Under the pieces are notes generated by a model. It did not search any database, had not been told where the DNA came from, and worked only from the letters and a program-made list of their open reading frames with translations. Shown here piece after piece: positions 43,485 to 53,846 of a stretch of DNA of 64,000 nucleotides. A program made the position numbers and the translations under genes. Position 1 is the stretch's first letter. Every line of letters begins with the position of its first letter. The stretch is from Catonia carolina (lineage: Eukaryota > Arthropoda > Insecta > Hemiptera > Achilidae): positions 92,554,541 to 92,618,540 of the forward strand of contig JAQMRL010000008.1 of NCBI GenBank assembly GCA_035578175.1. The letters are read 5' to 3'.

Positions 43485-43881
43485 GTGTTGTTGTTTAGGT
43501 CATCAGCTGAAAAGCTGGTTTGAACCTGTAGATGTTTTACTAAGTAAAACGAGGCGTGAGGTGGTTTACCTATGCCTTCCTCACTGAGTGGAAAAGTACG
43601 CTTATCAGCATGCCGGGCCCTCCGAAAAGCACATATTTTCCACTCTGCAAATTACACTTTCACTTCACTCACCACAGGGTCTGGCTGTATAATGAAATTC
43701 ATTACTTTCAGAGGAAACAACTCTGACTAGTGTTTTTTACACCTCTACCTCTTCTGCTCTTAAATGATTCAGTCATATAATTGGCTAACCATGTGATAAG
43801 AAACAGAACTATTTATTTTAGCCCTGCAACGAACAGATTGAGAGTAAATAATTTGACTCTCCACCTGTCTGTTATGGGCAG
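43485..43881 (-). mobile_element. SINE-C copy, full length
   Basis: Tail GTGTTGTTGTTTAGGTCATC to head GTCTGTTATGGGC. The tail stem is CAGCT-TTTC-AGCTG, a double change that preserves pairing relative to CAGCC/GGCTG. Perfect 10-bp TSD AACGTAAAAT (43475-43484 and 43882-43891). Confidence 0.94.
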
Positions 43882-43891
43882 AACGTAAAAT

Positions 43892-44436
43892 AAGTTCGGA
43901 AAATCCGTTATCCGAACAAATCAATTTACCGGACGATCAAATCCCCAATATTTCCGGATAATCGACTTCACATTGTATAATGTATGTAATAATAATGTGA
44001 AGTACTTTTTAGCTAATTAATTTTCTACTTGAAACATTCTTCTTTGTAATCATATACGTGCAATAACCTAATACTACTCCAGATTTGTGTGGTGAAGGAT
44101 TCCGAGACTGTTGTATATTTTCTTTAACATGAATGTTGGAGGTATCTAATTATTGTCCAGTAATTAAAATTCCATTGTATTTTAAGTTAATGCCCGGTTG
44201 TTTTCACTGTGGTACGTCATACATAGCTGTGGTTGTACAACCACGTTGTACCCAGCCATAAACAAAGTTCAATGGAGTTAAATATTTCATAAATAATCCA
44301 TCTCTTTTCAAAAGTATATTGAGTATCGTTATTTGCTATAATTATCGCATGAAATAACACCATTGTAATTATTTATCTGATTTAAAGAAATTAACGGTTT
44401 AGCAAACTGCACTAACTTTCCCCTAATTTTCAACTG
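43892..44436. other. Spacer with a possible pogo-like scrap
   Basis: GAAAATCCGTTATCCGAAC and TTTCCGGATAATCGAC at 43897-43965 resemble termini of Tigger/pogo-type elements, but no second end is seen. The rest is unique. Confidence 0.3.
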
Positions 44437-44825
44437 TTGTTGTTGTTTAGGTCATCAGCCGAAAGGCTGGTTTGAACCTGTAGAGGTTTTACTAAGTAAA
44501 ACGAGGAGTGAGGTGGTTTACCATTGCCTTTCTCACTGAATAGAAAAGTACGCTTATCAGCATGCCGGGCCCTCTGAAAAGGACATATTTTCCACTCTGC
44601 AAATGACACCTTCACTTCATTCAACACAGGGTCTGGCTGTATAATGAAATTCATTACTTTCAGAGGAAATAACTCTGATTAGTGTTTTTTACACCTCTAC
44701 CTCTTCTGTTCTTAAATGGTCCAGTCATTTAATTGGCTGACCATGTGATAAGAAACAGAACTATTTATTTTAGCCCTGCAACGAACAGATTGAGTGTAAA
44801 TAATTTGACACTCCACCTGTCTGTT
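44437..44825 (-). mobile_element. SINE-C copy
   Basis: Intact tail hairpin (TCATCAGCCGAAAGGCTGGT on plus), family hallmark and 5' GTCTGTT. TSD not clean (ATTTTCA versus ATTTTGA). The minus-strand ORF 44430-44654 is the shared frame of the family. Confidence 0.92.
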
Positions 44826-45006
44826 GGATTTTGACGCTGTATACACAACAATATTATAACGTCAATAATGTGGGAAGATTTAATATTGAATGGAATAATA
44901 ACATGCCCGCTAAATGAACCCTAATACTGTAATTTTGATAAATCTGGTGAGAACACTCACACGACTTTCTCTTGCCAATGCAAATAAGGAACAATATATT
45001 CTAACA

Positions 45007-45329
45007 CTAGCGGTACCCGGCGCGCGTTGCTACGCCCATGAAAAGAACTAATATTGGTATAAAAATAGGGGTTGGTGGTAGAAGGGTGAAAATTTAGGAG
45101 TGTATGAATTTTTTAATGCCACGTTATAAAAATATTTTGTACAAAAAATAAAAAAGTTTTTTTTTTGGGTGGACCACCCTTATCACTTAGGGGTATAAAA
45201 AATAGATTAAAACCTATTCTCAGACCTACCAAGTGTAGGGCCTACATATAAAATTTCATCAAAATCGGTTAAGCCATTTCGGAGGAGTATGGCAACTAAC
45301 ACTGTGACACGAGAATTTTATATATTAGA
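45007..45329 (-). mobile_element. Non-autonomous Helitron, complete, exact empty site
   Basis: Minus-strand 5' end TCTAATATATAAAATTCTCG, then TGTCACAGTGTTAGTTGCC, CCTCCGAAATGGCTTAACCG; 3' end CGCGCCGGGTACCGCTAG followed by T. These are classical Helitron termini. Removing 45007-45329 joins CTAACA to TTAGTAATAA, the uninterrupted E sequence found at 51830. Inserted between A and T with no duplication. No coding capacity. Confidence 0.92.
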
Positions 45330-46041
45330 TTAGTAATAATACATTAGAAATAAATAAAAAAACTAACCTCAAAAAACATAACCGTATTTTTATCATGAGT
45401 GCTGATGCAAAATGAATATTAACCTTAATTTGGCTTAACAATACGGAAAATCACTCTTTCACGCTAAACTAGGCTCTGTAGAGAAAAATGTATATAATCA
45501 CAATTGTAGATCGTTTAATTTTCTATTAATTTGATTATACTATTTTGTCGTTAAATGCAAACTACTAAGGCCGAAATCTTAAAAAATCTATTTTTTTTAC
45601 AGATTTTCATAGAAAAAAAACACTAATTACCGCTAAACGAAGCGGTATACAAAGAAATGTTCGAAATAAAAGTTATAGATTTTTAAATTGTCAACAGCTT
45701 TTATTATACAATTGTGCTCTAAAATGCATATCAAGGCCGCAATCTTAAATAACTTTTTTTCTCTACAAGAGAATAGCTTTCCCAAGAATTTCAGCAGACA
45801 TGGCGCCTACCCTATCTTGTAGAGCATAAACAATTTATTAAATGCGGCGATTTTTTTAAAAAGTCGTACGAGCCGTTTTTGAAAAAAATGCAAACAAATT
45901 GAAAAATGATTGAATAAACTACTTCTTCCGGTGAACCGATTTTACTGAAATTGTTCATGTCGGGTCCTCTAGTGGTACCTAACTTAAGTTTCAAGTTTCA
46001 ACTTCGTACAATGTTCCGTTCTTGAGATATTTTGTTCACTT

Positions 46042-46058
46042 GCACGCACGCACGCACG

Positions 46059-46097
<39 letters not shown>
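46042..46097. repeat. (CACG)n/(CA)n microsatellite
   Basis: GCACGCACGCAC, then CGCGCGCG, then pure CA; at the fixed microsatellite position of family E. Confidence 0.95.
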
Positions 46098-46099
<2 letters not shown>

Positions 46100-46236
46100 C
46101 AATCGCTAAAACATGTTTTTTTGGGGTTCAGGGGGTCTGAAAACGAGTATATCCTGTGAAAACTCGATTTAGAAAAATCAACATGAAAACAATACTTATC
46201 TTCCTACACATTTATATAGGCAAGAGGAAGTAAAAA

Positions 46237-46451
46237 ACCGGTCTTTTGAAAGAGAGCAGAGCTCCTAATTTATCTTACTCTTATACCGTCATTATGGAAT
46301 CATAAAATGTAATAATTGAGAAAACGTTAAAAGTACAGAATGAAATTAAAAGATTCGAGACCGACGAGATGTGGTATTGTAGACGACTTCTGTGAACGTC
46401 ACGGACTGATAGAATTAAAAACTCGAAAGCCAAGGTGAAGTTAAATCAAAG
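46237..46451. other. Short unique spacer
   Basis: Contains a possible LINE scrap, GATTCGAGACCGACGAGATG followed by TGGTATTGTAGACGACTTCT (46353-46392), resembling the FE.WC.RR.L motif. Too short to claim. Confidence 0.3.
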
Positions 46452-46905
46452 ATCTTCTTCTTCTTCTTATGGTGCCTATCCGGTTCGGATGTTGGCTATC
46501 ATGATGGCTATTCTGACTTTGGAAAGAGCTGCTTTGAAAAGTTGGGTCGTCGACTGGTTGAACCACGTTCTTAGATTTTTCAACCATGAAATCCTTCTTC
46601 TACCGGGACCTCTCGCACCATACACCTTTCCTTGCAGAATCTTTTGGAGCAACACGTAACGGTTCTCATTGCGCATAATGTGTCCCAGGTATTGGAGCTT
46701 TCGCACTTTCACGATGTCAAGAACCTCTCTATCTTTATTCATCCTTCGAAGAATTTCTACATTGGTGACTTTGTCCCTCCATGATACGCGTAACATTCTT
46801 CGATAAAGCCACATTTCAAAGGCTTCAAGCCTCCTGGCCGAGGCCTCAGTGAGCGTCCAAGCTTCCACGCCGTAGAACAGTACAGAGAACACATAACATC
46901 GAAGG
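46452..46905 (-). mobile_element. LINE 3' end, open 138-residue C-terminus
   Basis: The minus strand is open for 138 residues: LFYGVEAWTLTEASARRLEA, FEMWLYRRMLRVSWRDKVTN, VEILRRMNKDRE, KLQYLGHIMRNENRYVLLQK, then GARGPGRRRISWLKNLRTWF and KVRIAIMIANIRTG at the end. That is the complete C-terminal domain of an endonuclease-RT LINE of the RLEAFEMW.YRRML type, usually attached to a protein of about 1000 residues. It is 5'-truncated. The (GAA)n 3' tail appears as TCTTCTTCTTCTT at 46452-46468. With no internal stop it is the freshest LINE end in the window. Confidence 0.85.
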
Positions 46906-47003
46906 AGACGAAATCAAAGATGGAAGTTATAAATACAGAGTCAAAGCTGGAGTATTTTGTTCATGTGATAAAATATAGCATGCTATAGAATACCATGTAG
47001 GGT

Positions 47004-47398
47004 CTGCCCATAACAGACAGGTGGAATGTCAAATTATTTATACCCAATCTGTACGTTGCAGGGCTAAAATAAATAGTTTTGTTTCTTATTACATGGTCAG
47101 CCAATTAAATGACTGAATCATTTAAGAACAGATGAGGTAGAGGTGTAAAAGACTCTAATCAGAGTTATCTCCTCTGAAATTAATGAATTTCATTATATAG
47201 CCAGACCCTGTGGTGAATGAAGTGAAGGTGTCGTTTGCAGAGTGGAAAATATGTGTTTTTCAGAGGGCCCGGCATGCTGATAAGCGTACTTTTCCATTCA
47301 GTGAGGAAGGCAATTGTAAACCACCTCACTCCTTGTTTTACTTAGTAAAACCTCTAAAGGTTCAAACCAGCCTTTCGGCTGATGACGTAAACAACAAC
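47004..47398 (+). mobile_element. SINE-C copy, full length
   Basis: CTGCCCATAACAGACAGGTG to GTAAACAACAAC. TSD ACCATGTAGGGT/ACCATGAAGGGT (46992-47003, 47399-47410), one mismatch. Tail hairpin intact. Confidence 0.93.
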
Positions 47399-47544
47399 AC
47401 CATGAAGGGTAAGCATAATCCAGTTCGACGAAAGACATCATGCAAGAGGAATCTTTTGGTAAGGTATGAGTTCGGTAACCCTTTATCGTCGAGCAGTTGA
47501 TAACACTTAAGTGACCCAGATGGTAACCAAGATTCTCAGAGGAC

Positions 47545-47690
47545 AAGGTAAAGTAGAGGGCCTAGATTGCTGACAAGCATACTTTTCTATTCATTGAAGA
47601 AGGCGTAGGTAAACCACCTCACTTCCAGTTTTACTTAGTAAAGTTTCTAGATGTTCCAACTAGTTTTTCGGCTGATGACCAAATATTGTT
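47545..47690 (+). mobile_element. SINE-C fragment
   Basis: GGGCCTAGATTGCTGACAAG, GTAAACCACCTCACTTCCAG and TTTTTCGGCTGATGACCAAA in family order. 5' two-thirds missing, and the stem has been broken by CAGTT-type changes. Confidence 0.8.
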
Positions 47691-48200
47691 TAAAATTTGC
47701 GTAGTACACAAATTTTATAACTTAGTCTAAATATATTTATTTCAATGATAAAGAAGAATTTTAAAATTTAGTTAAACGAAGGCATTTAACAGATTATTTG
47801 TTCTTAAATGAATTCCACGTTTTTCAAAATTTAGCTTCATGATCCTATATGAACTTTAATCGTTTTTATTTTATAAAGGTATCTCCACTGGGAGTTAATT
47901 TTTCATGTCAATATTTTTTTAATGCATTTATTTATTGTCTTTTAAAGAATAGATTGTAGATTCCTGTTAATAAAAAAAATATCAATTTATATGTATATTT
48001 TTGGATGATTACAGGCAGTTTCCTTCTTGAATTCAGATTGCGTTTTAAATATTTACTTATAAATTTAATGTGAGCTTTAGTAAAAAGAAAAATATTTATT
48101 TTATTACTGTGTGATTAATATTAAATTGGTTTAGTTTTTTTTAAGTAATTATGTTGTACAGTAGTGCAGGAGTACTTTAGTGGTATGTAAATCAAGTGTT
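47691..48200. other. Upstream A+T-rich region of the candidate gene
   Basis: A+T-rich sequence with no repeat family recognised. Composition shifts toward G+C after about 48200. Confidence 0.5.
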
Positions 48201-48567
48201 ATAGGATGTCGAGTTGCATGAAGTGTTTATTAACAGTGTTTACGACGGTCGTCTTAACTGCGCTGTTGTTATAAGTGTCGTTTTATTCCTAATAGCGATG
48301 CACAATAAAGGTTGAGGTTAGAGAACGATGGACGTTTAGCTAAAGACTAAAGGAGAGAGCAGTGTCAGGGTCTGTAGGATAAAGTCGGAAGTAAAGATGG
48401 TATTGTAGTAGAGGAATGAACGAGTATTATGCAAAAGCCAGTGCCCCCCCACTACGTTCTGGAGAGGGGGGTATTTGGGCGCCCCCCTCCTGAGCAGGCA
48501 GTAAGGGGTCAGTGAACTCCAGCGGCAGAGCGAGCATTGTATAGCCGTCAAGACGGGAGGATGGACT
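48201..48567 (+). promoter_or_regulatory. Probable promoter / 5' UTR, GC-rich
   Basis: A GC- and CpG-richer island between A+T-rich flanks, just upstream of the ATG at 48568. It contains C and G runs that can pair (CCCCCCC at 48446, GGGGGG near 48473, then GCGCCCCCCTCC). This could form a hairpin or G-quadruplex in the leader. No TATA box at a good position. The transcription start cannot be set from sequence. Confidence 0.45.
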
Positions 48568-48614
48568 ATGGACGTATTCAAGGTGGACCGAGCGTTAACC
48601 ACGAGCCTAGGTAG
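48561..48614 (+). CDS. Overlapping upstream ORF (17 codons)
   Basis: An ATG seven bases upstream of the main ATG, in another frame, with a good context (A at -3, G at +4). It reads MDYGRIQGGPSVNHEPR and stops at 48612-48614, inside the main ORF. If transcribed, scanning ribosomes would meet it first, so it could lower translation of the main frame. Conservation is unknown. Confidence 0.35.
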   Translation: MDYGRIQGGPSVNHEPR

Positions 48615-48850
48615 TGCTCCACCGCCCGATAAGCTCGACTTGGAGGTGTCTTTCGATGCGGGTTCCGAATTTAATCTCAGCTTTTTCGATCAACCGGAAG
48701 ATACGCAAGGTGCGTTCAGCGACCCCGGGTCCGTCGGTTCCACGTCTGTTTCCTCGCCGCCTCCGTTGCCGTCCCCGCAGCTGCTACAAGCATCCTCGTC
48801 TTCGGCTACAACCGCCCCCACTGCCTCTATCACTGCCGCCATCAAGCAAG
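48568..48850 (+). CDS. Candidate first coding exon of a transcription-factor-like protein
   Basis: Open from ATG (A at -3, G at +4) for 94 codons plus one base, ending CAAG|GTCAGC, a plausible donor at 48851. Codons are GC- and CpG-rich, unlike the A+T-rich surroundings, which argues for a real exon. The peptide is acidic and hydrophobic at residues 21-54 (KLDLEVSFD, EFNLSFFD, EDTQGAFSDPG), then Ser/Pro-rich (VSSPPPLPSPQLL, 61-73), then Ser/Ala/Thr-rich (76-91). This looks like a transactivation region. No DNA-binding domain is in this exon. Phase matches the exon at 16031-16113, so both may join one downstream exon. I do not recognise the gene. Confidence 0.65.
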
Positions 48851-50049
48851 GTCAGCTAGAATGTCATTTTTACTTTAGTTTTCCTAATACTACAATAATA
48901 CTTTCTAACAGCAAAGTAAAAAACCGTTATGTAGCTATAAATTAAATGCTCTTGTGACAACCGTAGATAACACACCCAACAACATATACCGTGTGAATCC
49001 ACTAAAGAAAAACAACGATAAAAACCAATGGACAAACTTTACCAAGCAAAACTACAAATGAATTAATCATAAAGTTAAAAATATGTTTACGACGATAACG
49101 CAGTAAAAAATACAAGCGAAAATTCAGTAAAACTAAACTTTAGTGCTAAAAATTATAAAATTCTAAGAATAATATTATTAAATAACCGGAAAAATCAAGA
49201 AACGTTAATAAATTTTACAAATTCATTTAATAAAATGCCGTAAAAAACGTTCAATACACAATATGTTTATTATTTAAACATTTATAAGGTTATTCTAAAA
49301 TTTATTTTAACGTTAATTATTTAAAAACAAAATCCTTAACATTTCTAAATCAGGAAATACTGTGTAGTACGTTCGGTATGGAACAGGTGTGAGTGCAACA
49401 GCTTCGTAGAAATTAATAAACATAAATTATCTTAAGAAAATTATTAAATATATCTTTATAAAACAGCATAAAATATAAAAATAATTTATTTAAATTAATT
49501 AATCATCATTGTTCATGCGATTTTTCTGGTTGTAGATCTTAATTTGTGTTTAAAAATGCATAATTTCATTATTTTAGTGGTTATTAATAATGTTTCGTTA
49601 TTAGAATAAGTAAAAAAAATAATTAACTTTTCAAAACTTTGGGATAAAAAGGATTGAAAAGAAATATAATCGGTAATTTATGAAAGAAAAATTTGAAGGT
49701 TAAAGAAAGTAACCGGAAAGACAAATAGGAAATTGCCTTAGGAATTACATAAGTAGAGTGATATCCATACAAAATTAAAAGAAAAGGCTAACAGAATCCG
49801 CATAAATAAAGAAAATAAATTTTTAATGCTTTCTTATTGAAACAAAATTTATTATATAAAATAATATTACTTTATAATCAAATTATTAATAAATAATACG
49901 TTTTAAATACATTGAAATTTACGTACAAAACATGTGACATAAAATAAAACATGATTTTTCTAGTAATTTCTGTTCTTATAAAAGTTTTAATGTAAATTTA
50001 TACATGGAAATTATTTTAATCGACAAGATAATATTTTTAAGAATCTATT
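48851..50049 (+). other. Start of a probable first intron
   Basis: After the GT donor the sequence becomes strongly A+T-rich again for over 1 kb, with no repeats recognised and no acceptor-bounded ORF. Confidence 0.45.
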
Positions 50050-50202
50050 TTTACTTTCTCTTACTGATTTTCTGTATTTTTAAACTCTACATAGGCAGAT
50101 TTACATTTTTCGTCATTCACTCATGATTAAAATTAGGTTATGTTTTTCATTTTACATTGGTTACTCATGATTAAAAGTTATGTGAGTGTTTTACACCAAA
50201 TT
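50050..50202 (-). mobile_element. Family E, internally deleted
   Basis: TTTACTTTCTCTTACTG joined directly to TTTTCTGTATTTTTAAACTC and GTCATTCACTCATGATTAAA. It ends GTGAGTGTTTTACACCAAAT. Only the two ends remain. Confidence 0.75.
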
Positions 50203-50505
50203 TTTTAATTTAAAATTACGATCGCATTAACAGCTTGGTCATTTCAAAGTTTACTCATAACCGGGAATAATAATTAAGGAGATCTGTTTATATTTTGGCA
50301 CATTTTGGCACTATTTTGTTACGACATGGAGGCGGTTACAGTAAAGTATTTAAGGCAACTTTAAGTGGATCATTATCGTACACCTTAACGTAAGGAAACT
50401 TTCCTGAAGAGATACTAAACCAATCTCTCATTTAAAGTTTTAAAGTAATTTCATACGATTTTTTTTACATAAAATTAGAAAAACTGAACTAAATATAAAG
50501 AAACA

Positions 50506-50835
50506 CCGGGTTAGTCGAGAGGTAAAATCGTTGTCGTGAGCTGTTTAACATCTGATTTTCGGGGACGAAGGTTGCGTGGAAAAATCCTGTAAAGGTAGTT
50601 AGTTACTTTTATATGTATTTGAATACTAGACAGTGGTTACCGGTGAGATTTGATGGTTGGGGTTCAATAAACGATACTCTTTCAGTAATGGTTGGCCTGG
50701 GTCTGTACAAGACTACACCTCATTTACAAATCATACACATCATCCTCATCTCATTGGATCATTAAGTTGCATATAGTTCTAAATTGAACAGATACCAACG
50801 TACACACGTTAGGGATAAAAAAAACATAAAAAAAA
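50506..50835 (+). mobile_element. SINE-D copy
   Basis: CACCGGGTTAGTCGAGAGGT, a partly decayed palindrome (GAGCTG-TTTAA-CATCTGATTTT), a degraded B box (GTGGAAAAATCCTGTAAAGG), and a well-conserved body ending ACGTACACACGTTAGGGAT and poly-A. Confidence 0.86.
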
Positions 50836-50917
50836 TTTTAATATTTAAAATCAATGAGTTGTTTTGGATAATTACTATCACAGCATCTTATAAAAACACT
50901 ATTGTTTTTTTTTAATT

Positions 50918-51094
50918 CGTTTATTTAACGTCGCATCAACTACTGTGGTCATTAGCGACGACGTTGGGTTTTATCTGTGAAGGATGAAATGATTATTTGT
51001 AACGTATGAAAATATGCCGTGCCTGAGTGGGATTTTTACCCAAGACCGCATGATGAGAAGCGAGCACGTTACCAACTACGCCGATGCGGCCGGC
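50918..51094 (-). mobile_element. SINE-B copy
   Basis: Minus-strand order GCCGGCCGCATCGGCGTAGT, GTAACGTGCTCGCTTCTCAT, GGTAAAAATCCCACTCAGGC, and the tail CGTCGC..GCGACG hairpin then TTAAATAAACGAATT. The B box has lost its TTC core, so it is probably not transcribable. Confidence 0.88.
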
Positions 51095-51443
51095 ACACTA
51101 TTGTTTATTTAAAGGTTTGAGGATCAAAACATTTCTTAGAATATTTTATAAAATCAGTTACATGAGTGGAGTTTGGTAGAAGACACTTAAGTCAAAAGTT
51201 GACAATTTGGAGTTTGTTATTCAGTCATAATCAGAAAACATATCTATGTTAATGGTACATTAACGATATCTATTGCTAAGATAAACAAAAATAAATTCAT
51301 CAGTATGAAAACCATCAGTTGAAAATCGTAACTTTTGATTGGTATGAAAGGCTTAAGCCAACTGTATTTTCTTTTTAAGAAACTAATTTACGTATTTACT
51401 TTCTGTTAGAAATTGGTACATTTTATAAGACAAATTTTTTTTA
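51095..51443. other. No recognised gene
   Basis: Unique A+T-rich spacer. Confidence 0.45.
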
Positions 51444-51604
51444 GTTTATTTTAAGTCGCATTAACATCTTGGTTATTAGCGACTACATTTGGTTGAGGAA
51501 CGATGGATTTACTCGTAATAATTTTCCAGACTCTGACCGGGAATCGAACCCGGAACCTTCGCTTTGCATCATAGCACGCTAACCATTTGGCAACGCAGGT
51601 GGCC
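51444..51604 (-). mobile_element. SINE-A relative
   Basis: Minus strand: GGCCACCTGCGTTGCCAAAT, GGTTAGCGTGCTATGATGCA, GGGTTCGATTCCCGGTCAGA, tail TAGTCGCTAATAACCAAGAT then GTTAATGCGACTTAAAATAA. The AGTCGC/GCGACT stem is perfect. Confidence 0.88.
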
Positions 51605-51778
51605 CAGGATAAATTTCTTTATGTTGATCTTACATAGTTACGTATATGATTCGAAAGCTTTTAAAGTCAAAGACAGTTCACTTCACAAAGCATATTAAAA
51701 TAAATTACTAAAATTTTCAAATTTTCAATAATTCAAATACTATGGATCAATATTCATATGGATAAAAATCTGGTGTGA

Positions 51779-52713
51779 AACACTCACACAACTTTCTCTT
51801 GCCAGTGAAAATAATTAACAATAAACCTAACATTAGTAATAAAACGTAAGAAATAAATAAAAAACTAACCTCAAAAAACATAACCTAATTTTAATCATGA
51901 GTGAAAGACGCAAAATGAAAATCAACCTCAGTTTGACTTAGAAATACGGAACATCACTCTTTCTCTCTAAACTAGGCTCTGTAGAGAAAAATGCTCTAAA
52001 AAAAAGTTGTAGATCTTTTAATTTTCTATAAATTTAATTATATACACTTTTGTCGTAAACTGCATATTAAGGCCGAAATGTTTAAAAAATCGATTTTCTC
52101 ACGTTTTCGTGAGAAAAAAACAGAAAATCGCAAATTACCGCTAAACTAAGCGTTATACAAAAAAAATGTTTGAAATAAAAGTTGTAGAATTTTCAATTCT
52201 CTACAACTTTTATTATGAAAATTTTTGCTCTAAATTGCATATTAAAGCCGTAATCTTAAGAAAACTATGTTTTTACGTGAAAACAGCCTCACCCAGAATT
52301 TCAGCAAACATGACGCCTACCCTATCTTGTAGAGAATAAAAAATTGAGTAAACCAGGCGATTTTTAAAAAAACTGTAGGACTAGTTTTTGAGAAAATTAC
52401 AAAAAAGTGAAAAATGACACGAATAAACTGCTACTTCCGTTTGACCGATTTTGATGAAAATGTTCGTGTCGGGTCCGGTAGTGGTATGTAACTTAAGTTT
52501 CAAGTTTCAAGTTCGTACGATGTTCCGTTCTTGAGATATTTTGTATACACACACACACACAGACACACACACAGACCAATCGCTAAAAACATGTTTTTTG
52601 GGTTCAGGGGGTCTGAAAACGTGTAGATCTGGTGAAAACTCGATTTCGAAAAATCGACAAGAAAACAATACTTTCCTTCCTATATATTCATATAGGCAAG
52701 AGAAAGTAAAAAA
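51779..52713 (+). mobile_element. Family E copy, full length
   Basis: TCTGGTGTGAAACACTCACA start, CCTATATATTCATATAGG hairpin and GCAAGAGAAAGTAAAAAA end. The GTTGTAGAATTTTCAATTCT then CTACAAC internal hairpin is intact. Short CA tract. Contains the unbroken CCTAACATTAGTAATAAAAC that is the empty site for the Helitron at 45007. ORFs 52507-52734 and 52541-52729 are shadows. Confidence 0.9.
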
Positions 52714-52821
52714 GTATGGTAATACGTGAGCCAAGCAAAGTAATAATCAAACTATCAGGTTGCCAGATTTATTTTGAAAAAATTCAAAAATTATTATTCT
52801 CTATCAATAAAAGTAATTTTT

Positions 52822-52974
52822 TATTAGTTTATTTAAATTCGCATCAAAAATTTTGTTATTAGCGTCTACTGTGGGTTTTAAATAGTGAAAATTTCCAGAT
52901 TCTAGCCGGTAATCGAACCCTGGACCTCCGTGTTGTCGGCTAACACGCTACCACTACACAACGGAGGCGGCCTA
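52822..52974 (-). mobile_element. SINE-A copy, diverged
   Basis: Minus strand: GGCCGCCTCCGTTGTGTAGT, GGTAGCGTGTTAGCCGACAA, GGAGGTCCAGGGTTCGATTA; tail arms changed to GACGC/GCGAAT, so the stem is partly lost. Confidence 0.85.
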
Positions 52975-53442
52975 AGTAGGTTTTTGACTTAAGGCTCTTA
53001 TACCAAACACAACAGATGTAGTTTTCAACATAGTTAAAGCTCAGTATGTGGGTAGATATAATCCATCTAATGGTAAACTCGTGAATGTGCAAATTCTCAG
53101 TTTTACGGGAGAGCAAAAAACAAATTCAATTCTTTAACACACTTCGTGTATTTTCGTAACTTTACAAAGGCTGTATCTCCCTAACCGAACAAGATACATA
53201 TTCGCGAGTTTACTACAACATGCGTTCGGTTATATACATCAGCATGTACTAATAAACTCATATTCGCAAAATTTGCACATTCGCGAGTTTACCAGTGGAG
53301 GGACGGTATGAGTAAAATATTTTGTAAACATTTTAGGAAAATTAGCCCAGTAGTTTTTGAGAAAATATTCCGTATGTATTGTGGGAAGTCGCAAAAACTA
53401 TATGACCTGCATCCTTGTAATACACTTTTTCTATTTTCCAAC
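52975..53442. other. Unique spacer
   Basis: CGCGAGTTTAC appears twice with nearby TTCGCAAAATTTGCACA (about 53200-53300), a weak local duplication. No gene. Confidence 0.4.
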
Positions 53443-53453
53443 ATTTAACATGT

Positions 53454-53835
53454 TGTTGTTGTTAAACAACAACAACAACCTCTAGAGGTTTTACTAAGTA
53501 AAACGAGGAGTGAGGTGGTTTACCATTGCCTTCCTCACTGAGTGGAAAAGTACGCTTATCAGCATGCCGGGCCCTCTGAAAAGCACATATTTTCCACTCT
53601 GTAAATGACACCTTCACTTCATTCACCACAGGGTCTGGGTGTATAATGAAATTCATTACTTTCAGAGAAGATAACTCTGATTAGTGTCTTTAACACCTCT
53701 ACCTCTTCTGTTTTTAAATGATTCAGTCATTTAATTGACTGACCATGTGATAAGAAACAGAACTATTTATTTTAGCCCTGCAACGAACAGATTGAGTGTA
53801 AATAATTTGACACTCCACCTGTCTGTAATGGGCAG
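53454..53835 (-). mobile_element. SINE-C copy with shortened tail
   Basis: Perfect 11-bp TSD ATTTAACATGT (53443-53453, 53836-53846). The 3' end reads TTGTTGTTAAACAACAACAA then CCTCTAGAGG on the plus strand. The region with the tail hairpin (GGTTCAAACCAGCC..GGCTG) is deleted and replaced by inverted AAC units. It otherwise runs to GTCTGTAATGGGC. Whether the deletion came before or after insertion is unclear. Confidence 0.93.
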
Positions 53836-53846
53836 ATTTAACATGT

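Larger units (their letters stand above)
44943..46236 (+). mobile_element. Family E copy with nested Helitron
   Basis: TCTGGTGAGAACACTCACAC start, and an end GGCAAGAGGAAGTAAAAA after the hairpin near 46190. Microsatellite expanded to CACG/CGCG/CA. Without the 323-bp Helitron at 45007-45329 its length is the usual one. Confidence 0.86.

Noticed and set aside
48614..48859. Alternative 81-residue Arg/Pro-rich ORF overlapping the first-exon candidate
   Set aside because: The 48568 frame has the better start, acidic/Ser-Pro composition and an in-frame splice donor. The other frame is the usual shadow of a GC-rich exon.
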